Source: Paenibacillus sp. FJAT-29882
GTDB lineage: Bacteria > Bacillota > Bacilli > Bacillales > DSM-1321
Assembly: GCF_001510645.1 (NCBI RefSeq)
Contig: NZ_LMVB01000001.1
Span: 2,862,981 to 2,926,980 of the forward strand
Length of the DNA stretch: 64,000 nucleotides
Reading direction: 5' to 3'
Part shown: in pieces, positions 25,144 through 33,187 of the stretch
Layout of the letters: every line of letters begins with the position of its first letter
Position numbering within the stretch: the first letter of the stretch is position 1
Translations under genes and position numbers: made by a program
Notes under the pieces: model-generated
Told to the model about the DNA's origin: nothing
What the model saw: the letters and a program-made list of their open reading frames with translations, nothing else
The model's database searches: none

Positions 25144-26984
25144 TTAACCACTCCCCATTTTTTTAATAAATATGCCCTCATATCAGCCGGGGCGTTCCAA
25201 TAATCTTCTTGGAGATCTTTTGACAGTTTAGATATATCGAACTTTTGTGCTGCATCGATTGAATATGACTGCTGATCTCGTATCCCATGAGCAATAGCAA
25301 GCGAGATAATCAAATCATCATGTTTGCCATCTTGTGCTTCCGGTTTGCCCTTCTCATTCTTAATGAAGGTAATCATCTCAGATAATGTATTGCTGTCATT
25401 AATCAGCTCTATATGATCTCTGACGATTTCTACCAAGCTAGCAATGATAGCAGGACGAGTGATTGTCGATGTTCGGAAACCGTATTTCTTCTGAATTTGA
25501 CCAGTGTAGGTATCTGGCACTTCCCGAACGAACATTTTCGGATAGCCCAGACGGGATAACTCCATATTTGGATAGGTACTGAAATTCACTTCTATACCGA
25601 TTAAGGCCGTGTTGTAGTATTTACCGAGACAATACATCTGCTTGGCGTATAAATCCTCATCGTACTGGTGATGAACAACTGCCACTTGATTACCTGTTGT
25701 GTTATCAAGGACATGACTTGCAAAGAAGTCTGACCCATCACCCGATGTATCCCCACCGATAACATACGGATATTTCTTCTTAACATCTTCATAAATGGTA
25801 ATTGGTCCGTTTTCATCGTCAACCCACTTAATAGACTGATCAATAACCTTTTCAGCCACATAGTCATACTTGAACAATCCTACTTTGACTGGTTTTCTGT
25901 CACCAACCAACTTCTTACGTTGCGTGACTTGCTCCAAATCAAATACAGGCTTACCAGTTGCAAGGAATGATTCTTCTGCTGTACATGGATACTCTTGTTT
26001 AATATCCTCTTTGTAATCCTTCCATTGGCTGTAATACCAGTAAACTTGCTCCCAGTCTAAGCCGATGGTTTCAATTAACCATTTACAACGAAAAAAAGAC
26101 CAACGCGCACTATTGGCATCGTTAGTTCCTGGTGTGGATTTCATTACATTGTCTTTGAACTCTGCTTCCTTATGTTCACTCTCGAAGGACAGTCTATATT
26201 CAGGCGTTTCCCACCACTCGTAGAAAAGACCTTCCCAGTTATTCTCAGCATCCCACAATTCTTTAAACTCATTAAATCCATTAGCTGTACTTTCCAACAC
26301 TTGAATACTGTCTTTGGTTAGTGCGGGGTTCAAACCTGTTAGAATCTCGCGTAGATTATCCCAGAACGCTACTTCGGAACCGTGGAAGAAATTCAGTGTC
26401 TTAGAACGACCAACACCTTTACCACCTGCCGTAGCAACCCTCCATCGGCTATTAAGGTTCTCAAAGTGGAACTCTTTTCTGTTGTTGTACTTTTCAGTAG
26501 GTTTTAACCCGTCAGGGAGATTATCATAAGCATACTTTGCTTTATCAGAGAAAATAGTGAGCGTATTGTCACCATCATCTGCCAACGTAAAGCCTGCAAA
26601 GTTCTTTTGAGTTATGCTGCATGACAATTGATAAGCAGTGATAATAGACGTGAAACCTTGTTGTCGACCTTTTAACACCAGAAATTTAAGGTGAAGTCGT
26701 TCGCCTGTTCTATAATCTTTAATGGCTTGATTGAGGGTATTCAAGAACCTTCGTTGAACTTTATTTATGAAGAATGGCACTGTATTTTGGTTCTTATCTA
26801 CAATACAAAAAGCCATTTCGATTAAGTATTCTGGATTGGATCGTATTTCCTCGCGAATAGTCGATCCCTTATCGCTTAGAATATATTCGGTAGCTGCTGT
26901 GACGAATTGTTTATCATCCTCAACATTGCCACCCCATAGTTTCTGACGCTGATTAATAATGTCTTGTGCATTCATAGGCATCAC
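25140..26984 (-). CDS. Terminase large subunit
   Basis: 614 residues. ATPase domain with a Walker A of the phage type (VLKGRQQGFTS, near residue 100) and a Walker B region (FFHGSEVAFWDN). C-terminal nuclease with the acidic motifs IGGDTSGDGSDF and KHDDLIISLAIAH. It pumps DNA through the portal and cuts concatemers. The GTG start overlaps the small subunit stop; an ATG one codon later is equally possible. Confidence 0.95.
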   Translation of the reverse strand: MMPMNAQDIINQRQKLWGGNVEDDKQFVTAATEYILSDKGSTIREEIRSNPEYLIEMAFCIVDKNQNTVPFFINKVQRRFLNTLNQAIKDYRTGERLHLKFLVLKGRQQGFTSIITAYQLSCSITQKNFAGFTLADDGDNTLTIFSDKAKYAYDNLPDGLKPTEKYNNRKEFHFENLNSRWRVATAGGKGVGRSKTLNFFHGSEVAFWDNLREILTGLNPALTKDSIQVLESTANGFNEFKELWDAENNWEGLFYEWWETPEYRLSFESEHKEAEFKDNVMKSTPGTNDANSARWSFFRCKWLIETIGLDWEQVYWYYSQWKDYKEDIKQEYPCTAEESFLATGKPVFDLEQVTQRKKLVGDRKPVKVGLFKYDYVAEKVIDQSIKWVDDENGPITIYEDVKKKYPYVIGGDTSGDGSDFFASHVLDNTTGNQVAVVHHQYDEDLYAKQMYCLGKYYNTALIGIEVNFSTYPNMELSRLGYPKMFVREVPDTYTGQIQKKYGFRTSTITRPAIIASLVEIVRDHIELINDSNTLSEMITFIKNEKGKPEAQDGKHDDLIISLAIAHGIRDQQSYSIDAAQKFDISKLSKDLQEDYWNAPADMRAYLLKKWGVVK

Positions 26985-27772
26985 TTGAAAAAATCTTCTA
27001 GTTTGTTATTGGTATTCACGTTAACCTCTTGCTTATCAACAAACATACCGAGGTGGCGAGCCATAGAATCCAACGCCCCCTTTTTATCATGCAATTTCAA
27101 GGCAATACCATCTCTTGTTCTCTTTATTTCGGCTACAGCGTCCAATTTTTCTCTAAGTATATCTTCAGTGTCAAACACTTCAACATCCTGAGTGAACGCC
27201 ATTATCGGCTTCTTATTACCATCTTCATCTTCTACATAGTCAATGATGGTTTCACCAGTTTTTACTCTTAAATAATCCGAAATATTAGAGAATCCTATTT
27301 TGGCGTATTCTTGAAGAACTCTATCAGCAGTTATTTCAACGCGTTTAGAACGTTCAACCTTAGCTTTTTGAATTGCTTCTTGAACTGTAGTTTTCTGTAG
27401 TTGCTGATAACCTATTTCAGATGCTCTTTTCTCACTATACCCTGTTCTAATAGCTGCTTGCGTAGCATTCAAGTCAATGAGGTATTCCTCAACAAAACGC
27501 CTTTGTTTCTCAGTTAGTCTATCGAGCTCCTCAGTGGATTCTACAACTACATCCGGAACCGGTTTAACAGTTGCATCTTTATTCTTTGTGGTTGCAACCT
27601 TCTCGTTTTGGGTTGCATCTTTTTTAGTTGCATCCCTTGACCAACCTTCACGGCTTTTACGGCTCTTTAGCGTACCGAGCTTTATGTCATGCTTATCAGC
27701 TAATTCTTTTAATGTAACGCTTGATGTCTCATATTCTTTTCTGATGTTCTCCCAATTCATGTCACATGACAC
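26981..27772 (-). CDS. Terminase small subunit
   Basis: 263 residues. The N-terminal helix-turn-helix (EYETSSVTLKELADKHDIKLGTLKSRKSREGW) is followed by the Terminase_2 domain (LTEKQRRFVEEYLIDLNATQAAIRTGYSEKRASEIGYQQL). It recognises the packaging site. The start may be GTG at 27772 (AGGAGG, 5 nt) or ATG at 27760. First gene of the packaging operon. Confidence 0.92.
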   Translation of the reverse strand: MSCDMNWENIRKEYETSSVTLKELADKHDIKLGTLKSRKSREGWSRDATKKDATQNEKVATTKNKDATVKPVPDVVVESTEELDRLTEKQRRFVEEYLIDLNATQAAIRTGYSEKRASEIGYQQLQKTTVQEAIQKAKVERSKRVEITADRVLQEYAKIGFSNISDYLRVKTGETIIDYVEDEDGNKKPIMAFTQDVEVFDTEDILREKLDAVAEIKRTRDGIALKLHDKKGALDSMARHLGMFVDKQEVNVNTNNKLEDFFK

Positions 27773-27799
27773 CTCGTCCTCCTAGCGACAATAAAATAA

Positions 27800-27925
27800 T
27801 CACACTAATAGTCTCCAATCTCTTGTACGAATTGGATCATTCTCTATAGCTGGTACAATATTAAAACAAATGAAAAAAGATAGTGCTATGACTACCCATT
27901 TATTTCTTCGTAGTATTTTCTTCAT
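27800..27925 (-). CDS. 41-residue protein with one membrane segment
   Basis: Starts MKKILRRNKWVVIALSFFICF, a basic end followed by a hydrophobic helix, then a polar tail. It begins inside the end of the preceding small gene (26-nt overlap in another frame), with GGAAAG upstream. Probably real but unrecognised. Confidence 0.45.
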   Translation of the reverse strand: MKKILRRNKWVVIALSFFICFNIVPAIENDPIRTRDWRLLV

Positions 27926-28025
27926 TCACTTTCCAACCTTCCTCTAGGACACATCTTAAATACGGGCAAAAAGAAATGGATTCATTTATCTTTTCTACCC
28001 AGATGCAAGTCTCACATTTCTTCAT
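27900..28025 (-). CDS. 41-residue cysteine-rich protein
   Basis: Starts MKKCETCIWVEK, with cysteines at 4, 7, 20 and 25 in a pattern that could bind zinc. Good GGGGTGAG ribosome site. Lies between the late-region regulator and terminase genes. Not recognised. Confidence 0.5.
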   Translation of the reverse strand: MKKCETCIWVEKINESISFCPYLRCVLEEGWKVNEENTTKK

Positions 28026-28039
28026 GTTCTCACCCCAAT

Positions 28040-28070
28040 AAAAAAGCACCTTCAATTATTTGAAGGCACT
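28040..28070 (-). terminator. Terminator overlapping the stop of the 86-residue gene
   Basis: GTGCCTTCAA / TTGAAGGTGC hairpin with a 4-nt loop and a T6 tract on the minus strand. The stop codon is in the loop. Confidence 0.8.
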
Positions 28071-28316
28071 AAATATAGTACATACGGTTGTTATCAATGT
28101 CATACCCGCGATCCACCATGTTAGTTTACTCATCCCGCTATTCGATTCTCGGTCTGAAACTAATTTGTATATTTCACCAAAGTTCTGAAAACCCAAGACT
28201 TCTATACCTTTTTCATCAATAATTTTGTTCAAATGTTTTACCTTTATTTTTTTAAGACCTGTCTTTTCTACATATTCCCGAAAATCTTTTGGGTTATAAC
28301 TTTCCACTCTATTCAT
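28056..28316 (-). CDS. 86-residue protein with C-terminal membrane anchor
   Basis: Charged N-terminal 60 residues (KDFREYVEKTGLKKIKVKHLNKIIDEKG), then a hydrophobic anchor (LTWWIAGMTLITTVCTIFSAF). Good ribosome site (AAAAGGAG). Monocistronic, with its own terminator, so it could be a lysogeny or exclusion gene. Unproven. Confidence 0.6.
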   Translation of the reverse strand: MNRVESYNPKDFREYVEKTGLKKIKVKHLNKIIDEKGIEVLGFQNFGEIYKLVSDRESNSGMSKLTWWIAGMTLITTVCTIFSAFK

Positions 28317-28439
28317 CTCCTTTTCATCATAATTTCGACAAAATGAGATGTTTTCCTTCTTTATTTCATATTCTCTCTAAACTAGACACTCAAAAAACAT
28401 GGGAAACAAGCTTGGTATATTTTTTGCGAGCATCTAGTT

Positions 28440-28484
28440 TACAAAGAACAGAAGAACGACACCTCGGCATAGTGTCGTTCTCGT
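28440..28484 (-). terminator. Terminator after the ArpU-like regulator
   Basis: Perfect GAACGACAC / GTGTCGTTC hairpin (arms 28454-28462 and 28472-28480) followed by a T-rich stretch on the minus strand. It separates early/middle from late genes. The late promoter should lie in the remaining gap to 28316. Confidence 0.55.
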
Positions 28485-28595
28485 TGATTCACTCATTCCG
28501 TAACTAAAGACGAATCGCGATTACTGCATATCACGAAATGTCCTTTCTATTAGTTTTTCGCTACATTACCATCATACTAGGTTAAATGCTTAAAT

Positions 28596-29063
28596 TCATG
28601 TCGCTTTTACGGTTAAATTACGGTCATTTTCTCCCACATTATTAATAAAGCCAAATGCCTCCGCAACAATTGCAACCATTTCTCTTTTTACTCGGTAATA
28701 TGTCTTGTCTGTTACCTGTAAATCATTGTAGACATCAACATCTCTTTTACCAAGAATGTAACGATCTTCCCATATATGCTGCTGAATGGGTTTCAAGCTT
28801 TCATACACAAGATGCAATTTTCTTTTTGTCCGCACGTATTCTTCTATCTCGAATTCAGTCATTGCCATATTTTCTACCGAACTATAAAATTGATTGCCCC
28901 TTTGACTTTCACCAGGTTCGGGATTCTGTGTCAATCTTGGTTCAAGGTCCATTTTCTTACTTTCAATAATAGCATCCAATATTTTATATCTGCTCATGAG
29001 CTTTTCAGACTTACGTTTCGCTTCTTGGCTGATAGATGTATTTAAAAAGGATAATTGATTCAT
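28596..29063 (-). CDS. ArpU-family late transcription regulator
   Basis: 155 residues matching the ArpU/RinA-like phage regulators: helical N-terminus with the conserved stretch GNQFYSSVENMAMTEFEIEEYV, then a sigma-region-4-like helix-turn-helix (IWEDRYILGKRDVDVYNDLQVTDKTYYRVKREMVAIVAEAFGF). It is the last gene before packaging genes and probably activates their promoter. Confidence 0.85.
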   Translation of the reverse strand: MNQLSFLNTSISQEAKRKSEKLMSRYKILDAIIESKKMDLEPRLTQNPEPGESQRGNQFYSSVENMAMTEFEIEEYVRTKRKLHLVYESLKPIQQHIWEDRYILGKRDVDVYNDLQVTDKTYYRVKREMVAIVAEAFGFINNVGENDRNLTVKAT

Positions 29064-29605
29064 TCAGCTGCCCCTCCTGCTTCTACTGAAAATGGCATCA
29101 ATTTCTTTCTAGCTTCAATTACTGACTTTTTAGCATCGTTTTTATCCTTAAAACATCCGATTAGATTTTCTTTTCCGTCTAACACTACCTTTGCATACCA
29201 TAATTCATCTCTTTTATCCCAATGAACACCTCTAATGCCTGATTTGCTATTTGATTGAGCACCACTTCTATTTTGGCAATTCTCTGCATTTGTCACCAAT
29301 CTCAAATTTTCAATACGTCTGTTATCTAGTCTGTTGTGATTGATATGGTCTACGTGTTTATCTTTAGGATTACCAAATAACCATCGATGCAAAGAAACAT
29401 TTCCTCTTTTCCCTTCCTTATTCTTTGACAAGTTTCCATGAACATATTGAGTTTTTTTATTTATGAACCATGTATTAGGAAAAGAACTAACTCGTTCTAG
29501 GTCGTGTGTATCAATAAGAGTTTCGAATGTATTTCCATCTTTAGTATTTATGAATATCGCAGTAACTTCTCCTCTGACCTCAAATTCATTTTTCAAATTA
29601 ATCAC
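29060..29605 (-). CDS. HNH homing endonuclease with AP2 domain (copy 1)
   Basis: 181 residues. HNH core SLHRWLFGNPKDKHVDHINHNRLDNRRIENLR (residues 75-110), Asn-rich link, then an AP2 DNA-binding domain (SGIRGVHWDKRDELWYAKVVLDGKENLIGCF). Free-standing phage homing endonuclease that cuts at an unoccupied site and spreads by repair. Overlaps the ArpU-like start by 4 nt. A paralogue lies at 30154-30672. Confidence 0.88.
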   Translation of the reverse strand: MINLKNEFEVRGEVTAIFINTKDGNTFETLIDTHDLERVSSFPNTWFINKKTQYVHGNLSKNKEGKRGNVSLHRWLFGNPKDKHVDHINHNRLDNRRIENLRLVTNAENCQNRSGAQSNSKSGIRGVHWDKRDELWYAKVVLDGKENLIGCFKDKNDAKKSVIEARKKLMPFSVEAGGAAE

Positions 29606-29608
29606 TCC

Positions 29609-30013
29609 TTACCTTGTTCTGCTTGATCCATCCTCTACACTGATTCTGATACGATATTTCAAAGCATTTATCTCCTCTTGGGTACTGATAAAAGCATTGG
29701 ACCAACGCTTCATATTGCCATACATCTCTGCTTCTTCTTCCCTTAGTCCGATAACAGCTAATTCTGCTACTGCTGTTTTATTCTTGGTTGCTGCTATATA
29801 AGCTTCTGCATGAGCTCTTTTTCTGCTGGCATAAACTCTCTTGTGACGCTCTGAAAACTCTGCTGATAGCTTACCAATGAACACAAGCATCTTTGACAAA
29901 ATCTCTATACGGGCCATTTCCATGTCGTTGGGAGGGAGGATATCTATTTGTTTTTGGTATTTAATGATTTCTTCGAGATGGGAGTCTGTCCAATCTTTTT
30001 TGGGTTGAGTCAT
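29609..30013 (-). CDS. Hypothetical helical phage protein
   Basis: 134 residues from the ATG at 30013 (GGTGAG upstream, ATGA overlap with the preceding small gene). Long helices (RIEILSKMLVFIGKLSAEFSERHKRVYASRKRAHAEAYIAATKNKTAVAELAVIGLREEEAEMYGNMKRW) of the kind seen in proteins encoded near phage recombination or packaging genes. Family not recognised. Confidence 0.6.
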   Translation of the reverse strand: MTQPKKDWTDSHLEEIIKYQKQIDILPPNDMEMARIEILSKMLVFIGKLSAEFSERHKRVYASRKRAHAEAYIAATKNKTAVAELAVIGLREEEAEMYGNMKRWSNAFISTQEEINALKYRIRISVEDGSSRTR

Positions 30014-30111
30014 TTTCTCACCATACTTAAAGCGAACGCAAAACAAATCATCCCTATCCATCCGAATGGTGTGCAAATAATAACGAACAACAGAATTGCT
30101 ATATCTTCCAT
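30010..30111 (-). CDS. 33-residue membrane protein
   Basis: MEDIAILLFVIICTPFGWIG... is almost wholly hydrophobic and ends MVRK. GAGGGTGAG ribosome site. Its stop overlaps the next start (ATGA), which supports both starts. Confidence 0.55.
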   Translation of the reverse strand: MEDIAILLFVIICTPFGWIGMICFAFALSMVRK

Positions 30112-30153
30112 TAGCTCACCCTCTTTTCCATTCTCCCTTTACCTTCTTCACAA

Positions 30154-30672
30154 CTAATATTTCAATCCTCTTGGTTCTAAAATTTCTTTAACAATTGACT
30201 TTGCTTCTTCTAGAGTGTTATAAGTTCCAAACGTTTCCCTTACTCCCTCTATAAGCAATCTCACCCTATAGCGTCCACTAGGAAGTAATTCAATCCCTCT
30301 TATCCCAGTCCTACTGTCCGATCTTGCACCGTTCTTATTTGTAGAGTTCTCAGATTTAGTTACAACCCTTAAATTGACTTCGCGGTTATCAAGAGTGTCA
30401 TGATTAATATGATCTACAACCATATCATCTGGACAATCGGTAATTAATCGATGAAGAGATAACAAAACTTTAGTTCCGTTCGGTTTAAGGACTGTTGCAA
30501 CAGCGTATTTATATCTGGGATCCTTCTGCGATAAATTCACATTAAATGAATATCCTAAATTATTTATTTTGGGCAAATTCTTTGTATCTATGATTGTAGA
30601 AAACTGTTTCCCACTTCTATTCACCATAAAAATTTCAGTGATATCATCATAAATTTCAATTTTATTTTTCAC
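30154..30672 (-). CDS. HNH homing endonuclease with AP2 domain (copy 2)
   Basis: 172 residues from GTG at 30672 (TAGTG overlap with the preceding stop). HNH core SLHRLITDCPDDMVVDHINHDTLDNREVNLR, then an AP2 domain (TGIRGIELLPSGRYRVRLLIEGVRETFGTY). Paralogue of 29060-29605 with the same architecture but clearly diverged. Two such genes within 1.6 kb suggest repeated invasion of this region. Confidence 0.85.
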   Translation of the reverse strand: MKNKIEIYDDITEIFMVNRSGKQFSTIIDTKNLPKINNLGYSFNVNLSQKDPRYKYAVATVLKPNGTKVLLSLHRLITDCPDDMVVDHINHDTLDNREVNLRVVTKSENSTNKNGARSDSRTGIRGIELLPSGRYRVRLLIEGVRETFGTYNTLEEAKSIVKEILEPRGLKY

Positions 30673-31103
30673 TACGCCCTCACCCACTCCTTGCCTTTTC
30701 TCTTAATCACAATCAACTCTTGCCCATATCGGTATTCAAATAGTTTCTTAGTCATGGGAAAGCGTTCATTGGCCCATCCCTTCACATCGATTACCTCTTC
30801 TTCACCATTCATATAAGTAACCTTAAAGTCAGCATGATAAGTTGAACCGCGTCTTTTTCGTTTTCCTGTCCCTTCACACGTTTTGCATTTAATCAGCCTG
30901 TCAGTCTTAGGAGAAGGCGTTTTGCCCTCCCCTTTACATTTACTGCATCTTATTTTGAATGGCTCTAATAAGGTGTATTGGGGCTGTAATTCGATATGTT
31001 TCACATTAGGATCGTTGGTAAGGTGCTGATAGAATTGCCCCTCCAATTGAGAATCAAATACTATCCCGCCAACGATTGTTTTCTTGCTGTTGATCCTACC
31101 CAT
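30672..31103 (-). CDS. DUF1064-family nuclease-like protein with DnaJ-type zinc motif
   Basis: 143 residues. The DUF1064 pattern (VFDSQLEGQFYQHL near the start, YHADFKVTYMNGEEEVIDVKGW near 90) fits a restriction-endonuclease-like fold. Between them are two CxxCxGxG repeats (CSKCKGEG and CKTCEGTG), as in the DnaJ zinc-binding region. Probably a phage recombination or resolution nuclease; activity not shown. Confidence 0.8.
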   Translation of the reverse strand: MGRINSKKTIVGGIVFDSQLEGQFYQHLTNDPNVKHIELQPQYTLLEPFKIRCSKCKGEGKTPSPKTDRLIKCKTCEGTGKRKRRGSTYHADFKVTYMNGEEEVIDVKGWANERFPMTKKLFEYRYGQELIVIKRKGKEWVRA

Positions 31104-31233
31104 GTTGTTCCTCCACCATCTCTTTATAATAAAACTCTAATTCTTCATCTTTCATTTTCTCGTAAAAGGATTTGGAATAGTTTCCGGTCATAGCTAACCA
31201 CTCGATATAAAATTCACGGTCTGTTTTAGTCAT
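31096..31233 (-). CDS. 45-residue helical phage protein (BH0509-like)
   Basis: Starts MTKTDREFYIEWLAMTGNYSK and continues as a helix ending EEQHG. It overlaps the MazG-like stop upstream and the DUF1064 start downstream. Resembles small conserved Bacillus phage proteins of unknown role. Confidence 0.6.
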   Translation of the reverse strand: MTKTDREFYIEWLAMTGNYSKSFYEKMKDEELEFYYKEMVEEQHG

Positions 31234-31549
31234 TTCGATTCACCGAAGCTTCATGGGAAAAGCCAGATGGGTACCGTTTCTTTAGCTTATCAATGTTTGT
31301 TTCAGCTACTTCTTCCATCGTGATATTTAATGCAGAAGCAATTGCTGTTAAATACCAAAGCGTGTCCCCAATTTCTTTAACCATATTGTCACGATCTAGT
31401 TCATGCCCATGAAAGATGTTCTTTTTTAACGCATCTATTACTTCGCCGCTTTCACCAATCAACCCGAACACGAAGTTTTTTAACAATTCATTTCTGTTAT
31501 CTTTCGGAATTGTTCGTTCTACGTTTATTTGATATATGTGAAAATTCAT
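31226..31549 (-). CDS. MazG-like nucleotide pyrophosphohydrolase
   Basis: 107 residues. Acidic metal-binding helices LIGESGEVID and KEIGDTLWYL, spaced as in the all-alpha NTP-PPase (MazG) superfamily. Hydrolyses (d)NTPs to monophosphates, perhaps cleaning the nucleotide pool during phage replication. Confidence 0.85.
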   Translation of the reverse strand: MNFHIYQINVERTIPKDNRNELLKNFVFGLIGESGEVIDALKKNIFHGHELDRDNMVKEIGDTLWYLTAIASALNITMEEVAETNIDKLKKRYPSGFSHEASVNRND

Positions 31550-31646
31550 TCTCCCTTACCTCCAGTTCATGTAGTGCTGCTTCTCTATATGGAGTGAATC
31601 GAGCCAAGAATAATAATTGGCTCAGATTCGCTTTTGTTAGGTTCAT
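31497..31646 (-). CDS. 49-residue small phage protein
   Basis: MNLTKANLSQLLFLARFTPYR... is helical at first, then basic and Asn/Arg-rich. Overlaps the MazG-like start by 53 nt and contains its ribosome site. Ribosome site AAAAGGTT. Moderate certainty. Confidence 0.4.
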   Translation of the reverse strand: MNLTKANLSQLLFLARFTPYREAALHELEVRENEFSHISNKRRTNNSER

Positions 31647-31650
31647 AATC

Positions 31651-31809
31651 TTAACCTTTTCTTCTAATTGTTTTTATTGGTCGATCTTTTATTACTGAAA
31701 TGAAACCAATTTGAACGATAGTGCATCGAGATGATGAAAATAAACCAATACCGAAGTTTCTCCAATCAAAGTTAATTTCCCACCACGTGGTTCTTAATAA
31801 AATTTTCAT
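31651..31809 (-). CDS. 52-residue small phage protein
   Basis: MKILLRTTWWEINFDWRNFG... ends KTIRRKG. GAGGATG ribosome site 8 nt before the ATG at 31809. Beta-rich and basic, not recognised. Confidence 0.45.
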   Translation of the reverse strand: MKILLRTTWWEINFDWRNFGIGLFSSSRCTIVQIGFISVIKDRPIKTIRRKG

Positions 31810-31812
31810 CTG

Positions 31813-31974
31813 CTATTCATCCTCTCTAAAAGAAGCTAATGCTAATTCACGTTTCAACGATGCATATCCTAGGGTGTAAATTGACTGTCCTTGCTTCGTA
31901 TGTGTAATTCTCAATTCTTCCAACCGTTCAAGAACAACATTCCGTTTCATCTTTTCTTGATAAACAGCTTTCAT
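31813..31974 (-). CDS. 53-residue small phage protein
   Basis: MKAVYQEKMKRNVVLERLEELR... ends ASFREDE. Good GGGGTG ribosome site. Helix-rich and possibly helix-turn-helix-like. Not recognised. Confidence 0.5.
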   Translation of the reverse strand: MKAVYQEKMKRNVVLERLEELRITHTKQGQSIYTLGYASLKRELALASFREDE

Positions 31975-31998
31975 TTAATCACCCCATATGGATTATTT

Positions 31999-32469
31999 TC
32001 AAAATGGAAGATCATCATCTGAGATATCAATCGTTTTTCCGTTCCCTGCAAATGGATCATCATCCACCCTCGTATAATTGTTTTGGGAGCGATTTGAATT
32101 GCTGCCGGATGTATTTGTATTCGTTTGATTGTCACCGCCTGCATTCTGGCTCTTAGGCTCTAAAAACTGCACCGATTCAGTTTGAATCTCTGTCACATAT
32201 ACACGTTTGCCATCCTGCCCCTCGTAGTTCCGTGTTTGGACCCGACCATCTACTCCAGCAAGCGAGCCTTTCTTCAAGAAATTCGCTACGTTCTCAGCAG
32301 GCTTTCTCCAAACCACCACGTTAATGAAATCTGCTTCCTGTTCTCCACCTTGGTTTTTGAATGGACGATTAACAGCTAATGTGAAAGTTGCTACCGGCAC
32401 TCCATTCGGTGTATAGCGAAGCTCAGGATCTTTGGTAAGGCGACCTACTAATACAACTCGATTCATCAT
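31999..32469 (-). CDS. ssb: Single-stranded DNA-binding protein
   Basis: 156 residues. N-terminal OB fold with [37 protein letters not shown] and [15 protein letters not shown]. Gly/Asn/Gln-rich linker and the acidic tip DISDDDLPF that recruits replication and repair partners. Phage copy of the host SSB, next to replication and recombination genes. Confidence 0.96.
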   Translation of the reverse strand: MMNRVVLVGRLTKDPELRYTPNGVPVATFTLAVNRPFKNQGGEQEADFINVVVWRKPAENVANFLKKGSLAGVDGRVQTRNYEGQDGKRVYVTEIQTESVQFLEPKSQNAGGDNQTNTNTSGSNSNRSQNNYTRVDDDPFAGNGKTIDISDDDLPF

Positions 32470-32648
32470 GATTGTTTTCCTCTTTTCTCTTTTTGGATAT
32501 CCATCAATGCAAAGAATGTTTGGTTTTTAATATCTTCAAGAATTTCCATAGCTTCTCGGGGCGTAAATCCTTCATCTTCAACCATGTGCAATAAGCCAGT
32601 TACAACAAATGGTGTGCCTAATTTTGAATCATCCATTTTCTTTGCCAT
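32466..32648 (-). CDS. 60-residue small phage protein
   Basis: [37 protein letters not shown]... is a compact helical protein ending KRGKQS. Overlaps the SSB start by 4 nt. Not recognised. Confidence 0.6.
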   Translation of the reverse strand: MAKKMDDSKLGTPFVVTGLLHMVEDEGFTPREAMEILEDIKNQTFFALMDIQKEKRGKQS

Positions 32649-32710
32649 GCTTGTTCCCCTTTACTGTTCGTATTTAAATTGACTAAACTGGATAATAGGG
32701 ATTTTATATG

Positions 32711-32830
32711 CTATTTTTTATCGAAGATAATAAAATCCACCTTGATTGGTTTGCTATCAAGCACCTGTATTACTACCAATGGCTCCCCGTCTACATCATC
32801 TTCAATTTCATAAGACACATAACGTTTCAT
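32711..32830 (-). CDS. 39-residue acidic beta protein
   Basis: MKRYVSYEIEDDVDGEPLVVI... ends DFIIFDKK. AATGGAGA ribosome site. Overlaps the HNH gene stop by 4 nt. Not recognised. Confidence 0.5.
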   Translation of the reverse strand: MKRYVSYEIEDDVDGEPLVVIQVLDSKPIKVDFIIFDKK

Positions 32831-33147
32831 AATCTGTCTCCATTTTCATCCAGATTATTTTCCACCCATTTTTCAAAATCCTTCCGCACTACCTGGTATT
32901 TGTGAGCTTCTCTATGACAATTTAAACAAATACTTACACCGTTTCTTTTGCTGTTATCTCCGCCTTGGGATTTATAAATAACATGATGGGGAACATTTTC
33001 TAAATGGTGCGAACCACATCTTACACATTGGTGATTATCCCGTTCTGATATTTCCCGAATGGTTTTATTAGAGAACTTTCCACGATCACCACGTTTAGCT
33101 ACTCTTCTTTGATGGCTAGGTTTAGGTGTAGGCTTGTACTCAAACAC
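32827..33147 (-). CDS. HNH endonuclease
   Basis: 106 residues with a classic zinc HNH: CVRCGSHHLENVPHHVIYKSQGGDNSKRNGVSICLNCHREAH (residues 41-83). GTG start after GGGTGGTG. Small HNH enzymes of this size often assist terminase; this one sits beside SSB, so another DNA-processing role is possible. Confidence 0.85.
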   Translation of the reverse strand: MFEYKPTPKPSHQRRVAKRGDRGKFSNKTIREISERDNHQCVRCGSHHLENVPHHVIYKSQGGDNSKRNGVSICLNCHREAHKYQVVRKDFEKWVENNLDENGDRL

Positions 33148-33187
33148 TCACAGCACCACCCTCATTTTTAACGGCTGTTACCATAAG

